This document shows positions 1 to 10,242 of a stretch of 64,000 nt of DNA, in pieces. Origin of the DNA: Saccharomycopsis fibuligera x Saccharomycopsis cf. fibuligera (taxonomy: Eukaryota; Ascomycota; Saccharomycetes; Ascoideales; Saccharomycopsidaceae); NCBI GenBank assembly GCA_001936135.1, contig CP012821.1:1054001-1118000 (forward strand), written 5' to 3'. The first letter of the stretch is position 1; each line of letters starts with the position of its first letter. The translations under genes and the position numbers were made by a program. The notes under the pieces were generated by a model. It had not been told where the DNA came from and searched no databases. It worked only from the letters and a program-made list of their open reading frames with translations.

Positions 1-250
1 TATAACGTGCAAGTTAATATATACTAAGCATAGAATAATAGATAATCTAGTCTAGTAGAAAATGAATTTGACGCAAGTTTAGATCCTAATCGGTAAAATC
101 TAGAATTTTGGTTTTTATTTTATTTATTTTTTTTTATTTAGCACACAAGATCAATTTATTAACGACATATAAATGATAGAAAATTGGATCTTATAAACTT
201 ATCTATATAGCATATACATAATAGTTCGATGGTTATCATATAGGGGAAAC

Positions 251-256
<6 letters not shown>

Positions 257-293
<37 letters not shown>
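257..293 (+). repeat. poly(A) tract, 37 bp
   Basis: Uninterrupted A run. It is one of the two longest homopolymer tracts in the window; the other is 37 T at 36567-36603. It probably acts as a nucleosome-excluding element or is simply a slippage-prone tract. Confidence 0.95.
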
Positions 294-294
<1 letters not shown>

Positions 295-989
295 GTCGTT
301 TGTATTGTCAATTTAGTAGTTTTGTCGGAGTTAAGATAGACCTAGAGGAGAACATGATTTTCCAATTGAAGTCCTTGTGGTGCCGTTGGCGAGAGTACTT
401 CTTCAGGAATATTATGTAGCTGTCAATCTGGTTTAATTCGCTGGTACCACCGGATGGAAAGATGTGGCTCTCCCAGAAAAAAAAAACGGCTTATGAAATT
501 TTGGCGAACATTGAATTTTAGACCAACAGATCTGAATACAGATACGTAATATTTTTTACCTAATATTCTCTAGAATCTTCTATTTTGGTTTCTCAATATG
601 CATTTTATAGATTAACACTAATATGTGTTGTATTCAGGCAGATTATTATTTATATACAGTTCAACCCAATAGTGTCATATATTTATTATTATTTTGTTAT
701 ATCAGAAACACAAGGTATTTGCATCCAATAAATATGAGCCCTGAGATATCAGCATTCTGTAGCACTTTTATAGTTTAATCCATCCTTATGTCAAAAAAAC
801 AGAAAAAATTGCTGTATAATGGTACTGCTATGGGGATCTGTGAAGAATATTAAGTTCTAGACCAACATATCAAAATACTGCCCCGAAACGCTCTTATCTA
901 ATACTTTTGTTATCTTGTATTTATATTGCACGGTATGCACATCCTCAGATAGAGAATTATATAGAGAGACATTTTGAAAAATAGAAATC

Positions 990-1124
990 ATGTATCAGCT
1001 GTACGAAATCTTCGAGAAGGATTACCGAAGTGAGGACTGGTCAGAAACAGAATATACTGATTCAAAAGGAACCAGTGGTGTGTTTACATCACAAAAGTCA
1101 AAATGTTCAAATAATGCAACATAA
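990..1124 (+). CDS. short ORF of 44 codons, unknown
   Basis: An ATG frame of 44 codons ending in TAA. Its composition is acidic and not low-complexity (several Glu/Asp/Ser/Tyr residues), unlike the surrounding A/T-rich DNA. I recognise no domain, and there is no neighbour to extend it into by splicing. It could be a chance ORF, a micro-protein, or the remnant of a decayed gene. I consider chance the most likely explanation. Confidence 0.15.
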   Translation: MYQLYEIFEKDYRSEDWSETEYTDSKGTSGVFTSQKSKCSNNAT

Positions 1125-1509
1125 ACATGTAAATAACGTACACTAAATGGGCAAAATACCAAAAGGTAAAAAGTGAAAGATTGAGTAAGCGAAATTAATT
1201 CAAGAAATATAGTATAATGTATAAAAAAATGAAATAAAGTAATAATCGAACCAAAAAATTATAAAAAAAAAAAAAAAAATAAAAAAAAAAAAACCAACTC
1301 AGCAATCAATGAAAAGTGTGCTTCAAAAAAATCATCAACATTATGGATAAGGTAAAAAAAAATTAATGAAAAATAATAATACCCAAATAGAAAAATAGTC
1401 ATCAATACTTTTTTTTTAAAAAAATTGTCATAAAAATGTGGAAAAAGAGTCGTTAAAAAGAGAGGAAAAAAAATAATAACAAAGGTCCATGAGCACAAAT
1501 ACATAGTAA

Positions 1510-3942
1510 TCAGAAAAAACCATACCTTTTCAGAACGTCTCTGTAAAATTTTTCAACTTTTTCACGTTCCCTAGATATGTCATACTCCTCCTTATCGCCA
1601 TCGCTATTGTAATCTTCATTGAGCTTAATTAAGGAAGTACAAGAGTATGTCTGCCCCTCAACAGTGATACATATTGGTTCACTAGCCAAATCTTCATATT
1701 GTAGATATTTGCTACTTTTACTTCTTCGGCTTTTAGGGTAACAATTATTAGGGGCTTTATAATTGCTAGGTTTAACGCTAATTGGCACATTCCCTATAAT
1801 CAATACCTTTGACATTGGAAACTTCTTCAAAAATAATGAAATCAAGCCTTGAAATAAATGTACATGGGACTCAATAATTAAGTTAATGAGCTCATAATGG
1901 GTGAGCTGAACCAGTTGATACTGACATATTGAATCTTCAGCATGAGATCTTGCTAGTTTTCGGTGAAAAAAATTCGCGCGGAAGCTATCAAAATCTTTTC
2001 CATCACAGAGCACGTTCTTTGAGTTGAAAGTTTCTTTATTCAAAATCCAATTTTGAAGAGTTATTGCAGGAATCGGGTACTTTGAAATATCACCATGCCA
2101 AAAAATTGGCCAATTTAGTTTATTGAGAAATTCGAGTGTACTGACCACCACATCATCACTGGACAAAGATCTTTGAATAGAAGATATAAAATTGCACGTT
2201 TTGCAGTTGCAATTCAATTGTTGTTGTTGCTGTTGTTGTTGGGTATTATAACGGTTTTGATGATTATCAAGAATATCACAAAATTGGGTCTTTAAAGACC
2301 AAGGTAGCTCCAACATTAGCCATGAGCTGAAACAGTTAAAATTGAATAACTCAATATTTTTTATTTTTTTTTCATGATTTTGAAAGACTTCAGCCAAAGC
2401 GGTCACATTCTCTTGCCAATGATTCTTATCACCTTCCGTTGTGAAGTCTAGCTGTAAAAATCTTAAATTTTCACATTTATCAACAAAATCAAAAATACTG
2501 TTTAAATTTTCACGAAACACAGACCTACCTTGAGAGTCAGTAATGGGTATTGCCTCTAAACTAAGTTCAACCAAGTTTGAAAACTTATTGTCAAAATTTG
2601 CTGACAAGATCTTTATTGTTTGAGGAAAATAATTGGTGTGTATATTACTCGGAATGCATGTTACTGCTAACTTCTTGATCTTTTGAAAATTGATGAAATA
2701 ATACAAAATATTTTGACGAAGAGCATCGTCATTGTTAGTGTTGTTATCGTTTAAATTATTATTCCCACCATTTTGAGTCATGGTTCTCTGAATAACAGGT
2801 AATCCTAACGAATCAGTAAAAATAGAAGCCTTGAGTTCAGTTCTGAGGTTTAAAATTTCAACATCATTATACAAATGACCAGTTTCAAAGTTCCCTGCTT
2901 GAGTAGCCAATCTATAGATTCTGTGTAAATTTTCCACCAAATGAGAAAAGCCATTTAGCTCTAAATCAAAGTACTTGACCTTAAATCTATAATTGATGCA
3001 ATCCGTTTCATTTATCAAGTACTTGGTTTTGCGAAGATAATTAACATATTCGTCATTCAATAGCGCCTCTCGAGCAAAACGTTTAAAATAGCCATTATTC
3101 TCTTCAAAAGAAATGTTTTGTTCCAAGTAAAAATTGTTTGAGAAATTGCAAATCACGTTATTGAATATAAGCAGAAAGGTTCTAAAAGATATCTTCAGTA
3201 TCTCATGATTAGCTGATTCCATCAATAACTTTTTCTTAAGAATCAATTGAATGTTCTTGTTTGGGATTTTAGTTACATCAACACTCTGCGGCACTTTAAC
3301 AGTCGTGGCTGTTTCATTTAGACTATTCTGTCTCTTGCGTTTTCTATTCTCTTCAAGATTCTGAGGATAATCAAGTAAAGAATCAACAACTAATAGTTTC
3401 TTTGCAAGCAAATCTTGAATGTATCCTTTGAATTTTTGATGCAAGTAAGTGTCTCTAAATTCAATATGGGTCAAATTTTCTGACCTAAGAATTATTCTGA
3501 GAATCAAGCTGAAAGCAATAGAATGAGCTCCATCCTTGTTCGTGAAATCAATGATCAATTTTCTTATTTGTAATTTTGAATCTTCAGAAATATTTTTAAG
3601 AATCAATGCCAAGTTTTCAATAAACTTGATAGATCGTTTATGCAAATATACCGTGGGCCTTAATGCAATTTCCGAACGGCTTGAGTCAAATAACTCTTCC
3701 GAATTGCGCAAGATGTTATAATCATTAGACAAATAGGACCAGCGTTCTTTATGCTGACCATAAAATTCATGTCGAAGCCGTTTATAATCTTGCAAATAAA
3801 GGTTTGAATAAAGTCTAGTGATGGCAAGTTGCCGAAACGCTTTGCAAACTAGACAGATATGGAGTAGCGATGCCTGGTCAAAATAGTCAATAGTACGATC
3901 AATAATCTGGATTGGAAGACGATCAAAAATGGAGTGCGTCAT
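1510..3942 (-). CDS. F-box protein, putative SCF substrate adaptor
   Basis: An 810-residue protein with an N-terminal F-box (about residues 1-50: a start like IFDRLPIQIIDRTIDYF, followed by a CLVCKAF element). F-boxes bind Skp1 in SCF ubiquitin ligases. The rest has scattered leucine-rich segments of the kind found in F-box/LRR proteins, an asparagine-rich loop around residue 400, a glutamine run near residue 575 just before a small Cys cluster (CNCKTC), and a charged C-terminus. The ATG opens directly on the F-box, so this start is secure. The length is close to that of the S. cerevisiae F-box protein YLR352W, but orthology is only a guess. Substrates cannot be inferred. Two TTACCCG boxes lie in its upstream region. 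Confidence 0.8.
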   Translation of the reverse strand: MTHSIFDRLPIQIIDRTIDYFDQASLLHICLVCKAFRQLAITRLYSNLYLQDYKRLRHEFYGQHKERWSYLSNDYNILRNSEELFDSSRSEIALRPTVYLHKRSIKFIENLALILKNISEDSKLQIRKLIIDFTNKDGAHSIAFSLILRIILRSENLTHIEFRDTYLHQKFKGYIQDLLAKKLLVVDSLLDYPQNLEENRKRKRQNSLNETATTVKVPQSVDVTKIPNKNIQLILKKKLLMESANHEILKISFRTFLLIFNNVICNFSNNFYLEQNISFEENNGYFKRFAREALLNDEYVNYLRKTKYLINETDCINYRFKVKYFDLELNGFSHLVENLHRIYRLATQAGNFETGHLYNDVEILNLRTELKASIFTDSLGLPVIQRTMTQNGGNNNLNDNNTNNDDALRQNILYYFINFQKIKKLAVTCIPSNIHTNYFPQTIKILSANFDNKFSNLVELSLEAIPITDSQGRSVFRENLNSIFDFVDKCENLRFLQLDFTTEGDKNHWQENVTALAEVFQNHEKKIKNIELFNFNCFSSWLMLELPWSLKTQFCDILDNHQNRYNTQQQQQQQQLNCNCKTCNFISSIQRSLSSDDVVVSTLEFLNKLNWPIFWHGDISKYPIPAITLQNWILNKETFNSKNVLCDGKDFDSFRANFFHRKLARSHAEDSICQYQLVQLTHYELINLIIESHVHLFQGLISLFLKKFPMSKVLIIGNVPISVKPSNYKAPNNCYPKSRRSKSSKYLQYEDLASEPICITVEGQTYSCTSLIKLNEDYNSDGDKEEYDISREREKVEKFYRDVLKRYGFF

Positions 3943-4392
3943 TAGACTAGTAAAAATTAGGTAGTTGACAATGAGTATTATTTATCTCTATTATCGGCTA
4001 ACTTATTAAAATTAATTTTGATATTGTATTTTTTTCTCTTTTGCGAAGCGAGAAAATACGGCGCAGAATTTTGTTAATGTTAAAAAGATACAGCTTTATA
4101 TATCTAGCGTTCCGATGACGTTACCCGAAGTGTCAATCCTGTCAACGGCGCTTTCACATGCACTTTCTTCCTTTAATTGATGTTTTGGTGTTCTTTCCCT
4201 CTTTGAACCTTATTTGTTATTACCCGGTTAAGTAACTAAAAAAACGACAGGGTTATAAAGTGACTTCCTATCAAAACATGTATATCACTGGATCATCAGC
4301 CTCAAGATTAGTATGAACTGTCTAAAGCCTTTATATTTACAGGTCCTATCTTAAACAAGTAATTCTCTAGTAGTAAAAAAAAATCCACATCT
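3943..4392. promoter_or_regulatory. F-box gene promoter with two Reb1-type boxes
   Basis: The interval separates the F-box gene start from the 3' end of DPC29. TTACCCG occurs at 4121-4127 and TTACCCGG at 4220-4227, both matching the Reb1-type general regulatory factor core and about 180 and 280 bp upstream of the F-box ATG. That a Reb1 homologue binds here is inference. Confidence 0.4.
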
Positions 4393-5319
4393 TTAAGCCT
4401 CTTCTTCCACTGCATTTGTGTAAAAGTCAGTGACATCATCAAGATCATCCAAAGCCTTCTTCAATTTTTCGTATTTTTCCCTCACTTCTGGCTGCTCAAT
4501 CTTCACCATCAAATCCGGAATCGGAATGTAAGCGATACCCACTTCTTTGATCTTGAATTTATCCTTCAATATATTTGACACATTCCCAGTGGCTGATGCA
4601 TCAGTGGTTACCTCCAAAACATCTGGCACTGGAATCACATTACCATCTTTGTCCTTTGTTGGCTCTTCTTCCAGAGGATAAACGTCATAGTCTTCGGCTC
4701 CACTTTCAAGCACAATATCTAGAATATCAGATTCGGTTAGCTCTGGCTTTTTCTCACAAGCAATGTACCCTTTCCTTTCAAAATTGAATAAACTTGGTGA
4801 CAAAGAGCCACCAAATTTGGTAAATGTAGATCTCACCTCACCAATAGTACGATTTTTGTTATCCGTTAAGGCTTCCACCACGAATGCCACACCTGCAGGT
4901 CCCACACCTTCATAAATCATTTGGTCAACTTGACGTTTACTGTCACCGGCACCAGTACCACGCTTGATTGCATTTTCAATGACCCTTTTAAGCACATTGT
5001 TTTTCTGTGCTGCTTCAATGGCAGTTGCAAGGCGGATATTCTGGTTTGGATCCGGTCCACCCATTTTTGCTGCAACAGAGATAATGTTTGAAAATTTATT
5101 GGCAATTTTGTTCTTTTCTGCATCATTCTTAGCTTTGTCATGCTTAATGGTTGACCACTTATTGTGTCCGGATAGCTGCGCTGAGAAAGTGTTGAAATTT
5201 CTTGAGGGGCTAATAGTGTTAGTTGCGGTATGTTTGCTGGCAAATTCAGCGGCAACTGAGAAACGTCTATAGCTGTTAAAAAGATGGCTTTTTTGGGATA
5301 TTCTCTTGACTGCACTCAT
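4393..5319 (-). CDS. DPC29: mitochondrial YebC/TACO1-family translation factor
   Basis: A 308-residue protein of the YebC/TACO1 family. The diagnostic start of the domain (GHNKWSTIKHDKAKNDAEK, about residue 52) is followed by the NIRLATAIEAAQKNNVLK helix and a GVAFVVEALTDNKNRT segment, then the Glu/Asp-rich domain and a C-terminus typical of the family. Human TACO1 and yeast Dpc29 act on mitochondrial translation. The first 50 residues are Arg/Ser-rich and nearly free of acids, as expected of a mitochondrial presequence. The open frame extends 14 codons further upstream to a TTG, but the first ATG is at 5319, which I take as the start. The VMA7 stop lies about 0.8 kb upstream on the same strand, so this is a separate transcription unit. 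Confidence 0.9.
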   Translation of the reverse strand: MSAVKRISQKSHLFNSYRRFSVAAEFASKHTATNTISPSRNFNTFSAQLSGHNKWSTIKHDKAKNDAEKNKIANKFSNIISVAAKMGGPDPNQNIRLATAIEAAQKNNVLKRVIENAIKRGTGAGDSKRQVDQMIYEGVGPAGVAFVVEALTDNKNRTIGEVRSTFTKFGGSLSPSLFNFERKGYIACEKKPELTESDILDIVLESGAEDYDVYPLEEEPTKDKDGNVIPVPDVLEVTTDASATGNVSNILKDKFKIKEVGIAYIPIPDLMVKIEQPEVREKYEKLKKALDDLDDVTDFYTNAVEEEA

Positions 5320-6134
5320 ATTGGCGTTTATTATATCTTGACTTTTGCTTTTATTGTTCAAATCTCGGTATTAAAGACCATTGAGAGATCAAAGGTAAGC
5401 CAACTTTTGATATTATAATTAATCGACAGGAAAAAATATTTTTCGTATGATCGGATGTTGGTGTCTGGATGTACTAGTTTTACTTGAGCTGTCAACTCTT
5501 TATCATGATTATCTGTAGCCAACTTCACGAACTATTGCAAACTAATAGCTATGTTTTACTAGTTTATCATAGTTTATAAGTGCTGCTGCCCATTGCTTAT
5601 AAATTTTATGGAAACAAGCTTTCGTACAGTGGTAGATATCAGCCGTGGACAGTCTGCAACCGTAGTAACTATAATACAGATCGTAAATTAAAGAACGCAA
5701 AGCAAACTTGTCTTTCAGATGAAATCAAGCAGAACAAAACCCTTAGGTAGAACTACTTCAACAAACAGATTGTACCTTTCAATGAAAATCTTTTGTGAAG
5801 TTTAAGGAACTACTTCATAAAAGTAAGATAATTAATAACGGTTTTTAGTTAAAGTAAGCTTTATAAAAAGAAAAAAAAAATAAGCAACGAGATAAAATGA
5901 AATAAATTAAATAAAATTGGTCTTGAATGCTAGCTAGAATTGACTGATACCTTTTAAGATATGAACGAAAGACTTAAATATCTATTTTTGACTTTGACAT
6001 TATGAGATTTGCACATTTAACACGTTACAGCAGTCCTTCAATGCGTAAGCTTGAATCAAGCAATTGATCATTTACAAATTGAAATAGAAAGAGGTTGCAC
6101 TTGTGTACATTAAATGGAAATAACTTCGAGTTTT
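5320..6134. other. intergenic, DPC29 promoter and VMA7 downstream region
   Basis: AT-rich DNA between two minus-strand genes. I see no ORF with an ATG and coding character, no tRNA and no strong regulatory motif. Confidence 0.5.
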
Positions 6135-6512
6135 TCACTCCCCAAAAAGTCTCTTGACTCTTCTCAATACAGAGTCCTTTTCTGGGTCATAAGCATGATC
6201 CTTAGATGGAATTTCCAAAACTGCAGGAAACGCAGCAGTGAAATCTTCCACTTTGTATCTAATTCTTTCTGCTAAATGTTGATTTACCAACAAAATAGCT
6301 ATATCATCTCTGTCCACAGTATAATGGTCAAAATAACTAGCAAGCTGTTCATTGGTGGTTTTGGCATCGACCACGTAGAAGTTCTTGCGCTTGTAATCTT
6401 CACTGGCGTCATTGTCAATTTGGCCAACACCTGCAAGCAACATTCCAGTGATGGTGTCTTCATCTCCGATTACCGCTATCAAGGTTCTTTTCTTTGCTTG
6501 TTCTGCACTCAT
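6135..6512 (-). CDS. VMA7: V-ATPase V1 subunit F
   Basis: A 125-residue protein covering the whole subunit F family (S. cerevisiae Vma7 is about 118 residues). Visible family motifs are the N-terminal beta strand and turn [20 protein letters not shown], the central strand [16 protein letters not shown], and the C-terminal [19 protein letters not shown] followed by a short helix. Subunit F sits in the central rotor stalk of the V1 sector and is needed for vacuolar and Golgi acidification. It starts at the only plausible ATG. No intron is needed. It is flanked by DPC29 and CHS5 on the same strand, but with about 0.8 kb on each side, so it is probably transcribed alone. Confidence 0.97.
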   Translation of the reverse strand: MSAEQAKKRTLIAVIGDEDTITGMLLAGVGQIDNDASEDYKRKNFYVVDAKTTNEQLASYFDHYTVDRDDIAILLVNQHLAERIRYKVEDFTAAFPAVLEIPSKDHAYDPEKDSVLRRVKRLFGE

Positions 6513-7316
6513 TATTTTATCTATGTGATGAGATAGTGATTGTTATGTGTGACAAGAAGTAATCTGTTGTTGCAAAGTAGAAACAAGGACCTTAAAAGAC
6601 AGAAGTTATATTTAGATGATAATAAACACTTCCAATACTTTGGCAATGAATATTGTGAATGATATAGTCAATTGGCGGAAGGTCTGAAGTAGGATTTGAT
6701 TATGAATTTGAGTTTCAACTTGTTCACGATAACGAGTTATGAAACTAATTATTCCACTGTTTTTCTTTCAAATTGAAAATGATGAAGTGAATCAAATACT
6801 TTCTCGAAGAAGATGAAACTGAGTAATTTCAAGAGCAAAAGAAGATCGAAAATGTCCTCTCAGCTACGACTTCTTGGTGTCTTTTCTGTCCCCTGCTGCT
6901 GCTGATGCTTTTGATGCTGCTGATGCTGCGTTATTAATGTTTCCGAATTTCTTAATCTGGGCTGGCAATCTGGTGTCAAATTATACATACCCGGTGAGTC
7001 AATATACTATAAAAGCGGGTAATAGACTTGCATATTCCCTTTTGGTGGATTTTTCAAGATTAATATCAAATAATCGTACCAACAAAATTAAAGCAATATA
7101 AAGACACTTTTTTTTTTCTACAATGAAGCCTTGACAGTGGTGGGTATCCAAATGTTGGGAAAGCTTTCGGCTGATGGTTTCTCGAGACATGAAAACCAAT
7201 ATCATGGCACGAAAAATAACAAGCGCGACTACAGCTAATACTAAAAACCCAAGCAAGACATTGTCTATGTTGCAAAAGACGAAACGATAATACAAAAATA
7301 TTAATCTATTTAACGA
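6513..7316. other. intergenic, VMA7 promoter and CHS5 downstream region
   Basis: Contains a GCT/GAT trinucleotide-like stretch at about 6894-6928. Small open frames with a hydrophobic segment (minus strand, 6999-7295) begin at TTG rather than ATG and are not supported as genes. Confidence 0.5.
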
Positions 7317-9113
7317 CTATTTCTTCTTATTTTTCTTATTTTTCTTTTTGTTTTTGTTTTTGCTAGTAGTTGGTTGCACTACTTTTTCTTTGGTTTCTGT
7401 TTCTTCTGCTTCTGTTTCTTCTATTTCCAGCTCTTCAGTTTTTGTCGTACTTTCTGGATCTTCAGGCTTACTTATGTCATCTGCTTTTTGTTCTGATTCT
7501 TGCGATTCAGCATCTTTGGCTTCTTTAGCCGCATGGCTTTTTGTTTTTTTGTTTGCTTCAGAACCAAAATCCTTTTTACCGTTTTCCTCAACCTCCTCTG
7601 CTTTGGTTATTGTCTCTTCTTGTTTAGGTTGTTCCTCTGGCTCCTTAATTGGCTTCGCTGTCTTGGCTTCACTCTGAGTTTCCTTTGGGGCATCGCTTAT
7701 TGCCTCTTCTGTGGTAGTAAGTTGTGGTGTTTCCGCGACACCGTCGAATTCTGGCTGCGGTTGTTCTTTTGGTGGCTCCACTTGAGAATTGTTTGCAGGT
7801 GTTTCTGGCACGCCATCAAACTGTGGTTGAGGTTGTTCTTTTGGTGTTTCTACCTGAAAACTCTTTGCTGGTGTTTCTGATACGCTGTCAAATTGTGGCT
7901 GAGCTTTTTGTTTTGATTGTTCAACTTGGGCGTCTTTGTTAGTCTCTTGGGCTGCTTCCTCTTTGACAGATTCCTCTTTCTTTGCATCTTCACCTTGGGA
8001 TGATTTATTTTCATTCTGTCTAGCTTCTAGTTGCAATTGCTCTTCAGCTACTACTGGCGCTTCTCCCTCTGCTTGTTTTTCTTCTTCCTTCTCATTGACT
8101 GCTAATTTTTCAAGTTTTTCAGCAGTTTCTTCCACTTGCCTATCAGTCTGGCCAGACTTAGTAACAGCAACTTCAGGTGTAGACTCATTTAATGGTACAT
8201 CATCAAAATTTTCCGATGCATTAGTTTTCGGTGGCAGAGGTTCACCTTTCTGTTTAGTAGTATTAGCAGCAGCAGCAGCAACAGCATCACCGCCGCTATA
8301 ATGGGAGATTTTGTGTTGTCTAATCAAATCATTATTGGCATCAAGGTAAAACATTCTAACTCCCACAATTCTTTTTTCAGAATCACAAGCTTTCAACCAT
8401 TCTGGTCTAACAACTGGAATATTATTATCTACTGCTTTTTTCCATTGTGGACCCTTAGCTAACGTGCAAACAAAATGGGTAGTATCAACCTGTACATCAC
8501 TTTGCAATGGTTTGGCATTGATACTTTTCAATATGCGCTCAATGTCACTTTTATCTATACCTTGTTCTTTCCAGTCAATTTCACCTAAACATACAGTAAT
8601 ACCGCTAAGATCTGTCATTTTGTGAGTTCTGACATCCACTTCGTTGGAGTAGTAAATTCCAGCGGTGGTATCCAACTTTAAGCTGAATTTGTAAGGCGTG
8701 TCAATAGGTAAGCCAGATAACTTAGTAGTAGTGTTAATCAAAGGATTAGGTATTTGGCCCAATCTTTGACCGTTTTTGAGTAAAGATAATGATTTTATGG
8801 TGGCGGTGCTCAACTTCAATGGCTCCCATTCTAAGACACAGGAAGTTTGAGTAACGTTTCTAAGCTTGAGCACAGGCAGTTCTGGTTCTGCCTGACCAAA
8901 ACTTTTCAATATTTCTTCTTGAACATTGTTAAAAAGTTGCAACTCCTTGGATTCCAATTCAATGTCACGATCACATCTGATTTTAACTATGGATCCTGCT
9001 TGAACTCCATCAGGAAGCAAAATTGTTGGAAATTCAATCAAATGGTGATCTTTAGTTAGCAATAATGCCAATGATGCATCAAGTTTTCCCACTGTCAAAG
9101 AAACCTCAACCAT
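7317..9113 (-). CDS. CHS5: exomer scaffold protein Chs5
   Basis: A 598-residue protein with the Chs5 architecture. The N-terminal dimerisation segment starts [18 protein letters not shown]. It is followed by a fibronectin type III domain (about 78-165) and a BRCT domain (about 168-265; motifs GITVCLGEI and [14 protein letters not shown]). The exomer complex, of Chs5 plus ChAPs proteins, carries cargo such as chitin synthase Chs3 from the trans-Golgi to the cell surface. The second half is acidic and Glu/Lys/Gln-rich. It has about three copies of a [10 protein letters not shown]-type repeat around residues 405-470 and a lysine/asparagine-rich end. Such low-complexity tails are normal for Chs5. 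The ATG opens directly on the conserved strand, so the start is firm. Confidence 0.95.
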   Translation of the reverse strand: MVEVSLTVGKLDASLALLLTKDHHLIEFPTILLPDGVQAGSIVKIRCDRDIELESKELQLFNNVQEEILKSFGQAEPELPVLKLRNVTQTSCVLEWEPLKLSTATIKSLSLLKNGQRLGQIPNPLINTTTKLSGLPIDTPYKFSLKLDTTAGIYYSNEVDVRTHKMTDLSGITVCLGEIDWKEQGIDKSDIERILKSINAKPLQSDVQVDTTHFVCTLAKGPQWKKAVDNNIPVVRPEWLKACDSEKRIVGVRMFYLDANNDLIRQHKISHYSGGDAVAAAAANTTKQKGEPLPPKTNASENFDDVPLNESTPEVAVTKSGQTDRQVEETAEKLEKLAVNEKEEEKQAEGEAPVVAEEQLQLEARQNENKSSQGEDAKKEESVKEEAAQETNKDAQVEQSKQKAQPQFDSVSETPAKSFQVETPKEQPQPQFDGVPETPANNSQVEPPKEQPQPEFDGVAETPQLTTTEEAISDAPKETQSEAKTAKPIKEPEEQPKQEETITKAEEVEENGKKDFGSEANKKTKSHAAKEAKDAESQESEQKADDISKPEDPESTTKTEELEIEETEAEETETKEKVVQPTTSKNKNKKKNKKNKKK

Positions 9114-10242
9114 CGTTTATTTTTTTTAGATATTGAAAAGCAACTAATTGCGACAAACTAAAGAATTCTAAATCTTTATGTAAAAACGTCTAGGTCCAGT
9201 CTCAATTTATCTAGGGCAAATCACTACATTATACTGGTTCATTGACATATTCAGATTTTGAAAAACAACAACATGCTGGCAATAAAAAATGTATAGTACC
9301 CGGACTTTGGTTCTAAATTGTGTCCGGGTTACCAAGTCTCTGCTCGCTATTTTGAAACGCCCTAAAGATGACCGGCAATACACTACCTACCGTAGTGAGC
9401 AACTATATTCATATCACTGCTGTAGCTATAATTCAAAGTTTCATGTGTGTCAGCTTACTTAAGACGCATATTGACGAAAATCAATATACACAGAAGAATT
9501 CTACAGTGAAGCGTCAGATTTTGGCAGTCATCAGGGGAATCCTTCTCGTAACAAATGTAGAACTAATTGTTCGTTGGTTGTGAAAGCCCACAGACACGCT
9601 CGAACTCACATTCAGCTGCTGCTGTTATAGCCGTAGCCATAAACACATCATAAGTTTGGAGTATCTTCTGATATAGTGCAAAAGCTTGGTTGCAGCATCG
9701 AGTTCAATCGTGTGTGCGAATTTGTAATGCAGATGTTAATATTACCTTCTATGGTAACCCTGAACTATAAATACAAACAAACTATTGTCAGCTGAGATAA
9801 TGGTATATCGCCCTGTCAATTAGTACGACATTCCCCACATTATTGCAACCATGCAAGTCGAAGCAGCACTAGCGGTTGCAGGAAGCCAGCCAACATGAAA
9901 CCCAATTGTTTCACCATCACTTATGCACAACTTTTGCTTTGGATCTATCATGATTCTCAACTGAACTTCCAAGTCGTTAAATAAGCTCCGCCATCCTATA
10001 GTCAACTTTCAGTTTCTTTTTTTTTTTTTTGTTATTGTCTCGTTTAAATTATTTAAGCTGTTTGCATTGTTTAGCTTTCGCAGTTTGGTTGTGTTTCTTT
10101 ACCAAGCATCCATTAAGTTGCTTTCATTGTTAAAGTCCTTCTTTCAGTTGGCTTTCATTGCCAAACCCTTAATCCATCTGCTGTTACTCAACCAAGACAA
10201 TAGTATTTCAAAAACATATGAAAAGCTAGTGAGAAGTGCAGT
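9114..10242. promoter_or_regulatory. divergent promoter region CHS5 / GH16-like wall gene
   Basis: About 1.1 kb between divergent genes. An 8-bp inverted repeat, ACCCGGAC at 9298-9305 and GTCCGGGT at 9322-9329 with a 16-bp spacer, lies about 190 bp from the CHS5 ATG and resembles paired zinc-cluster sites. A TATAAATA occurs at 9766-9773 and a T tract near 10018-10030. An imperfect repeat with a GCTTTCATTG core occurs twice between about 10120 and 10165, close to the wall-gene ATG. Small ATG frames (for example 9368-9583) have no recognisable features. Confidence 0.4.

Larger units (their letters stand above)
1..1509. other. AT-rich gene-poor left edge
   Basis: This stretch lies beyond the 3' end of the F-box gene and holds no convincing gene. 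It contains a run of 37 A at 257-293, other A-rich stretches near 1262-1292, and a single short ATG frame at 990-1124, listed separately. No tRNA, LTR or telomere-like repeat was recognised. Confidence 0.6.

Noticed and set aside
6999-7295. Open frame on the minus strand with a hydrophobic segment between VMA7 and CHS5
   Set aside because: It begins at TTG; the first ATG lies after most of the hydrophobic segment, and no domain or intron signal supports a gene.
9590-9670. CTCGAACTC as a possible tRNA T-arm
   Set aside because: No matching A box, acceptor stem or cloverleaf could be built around it.
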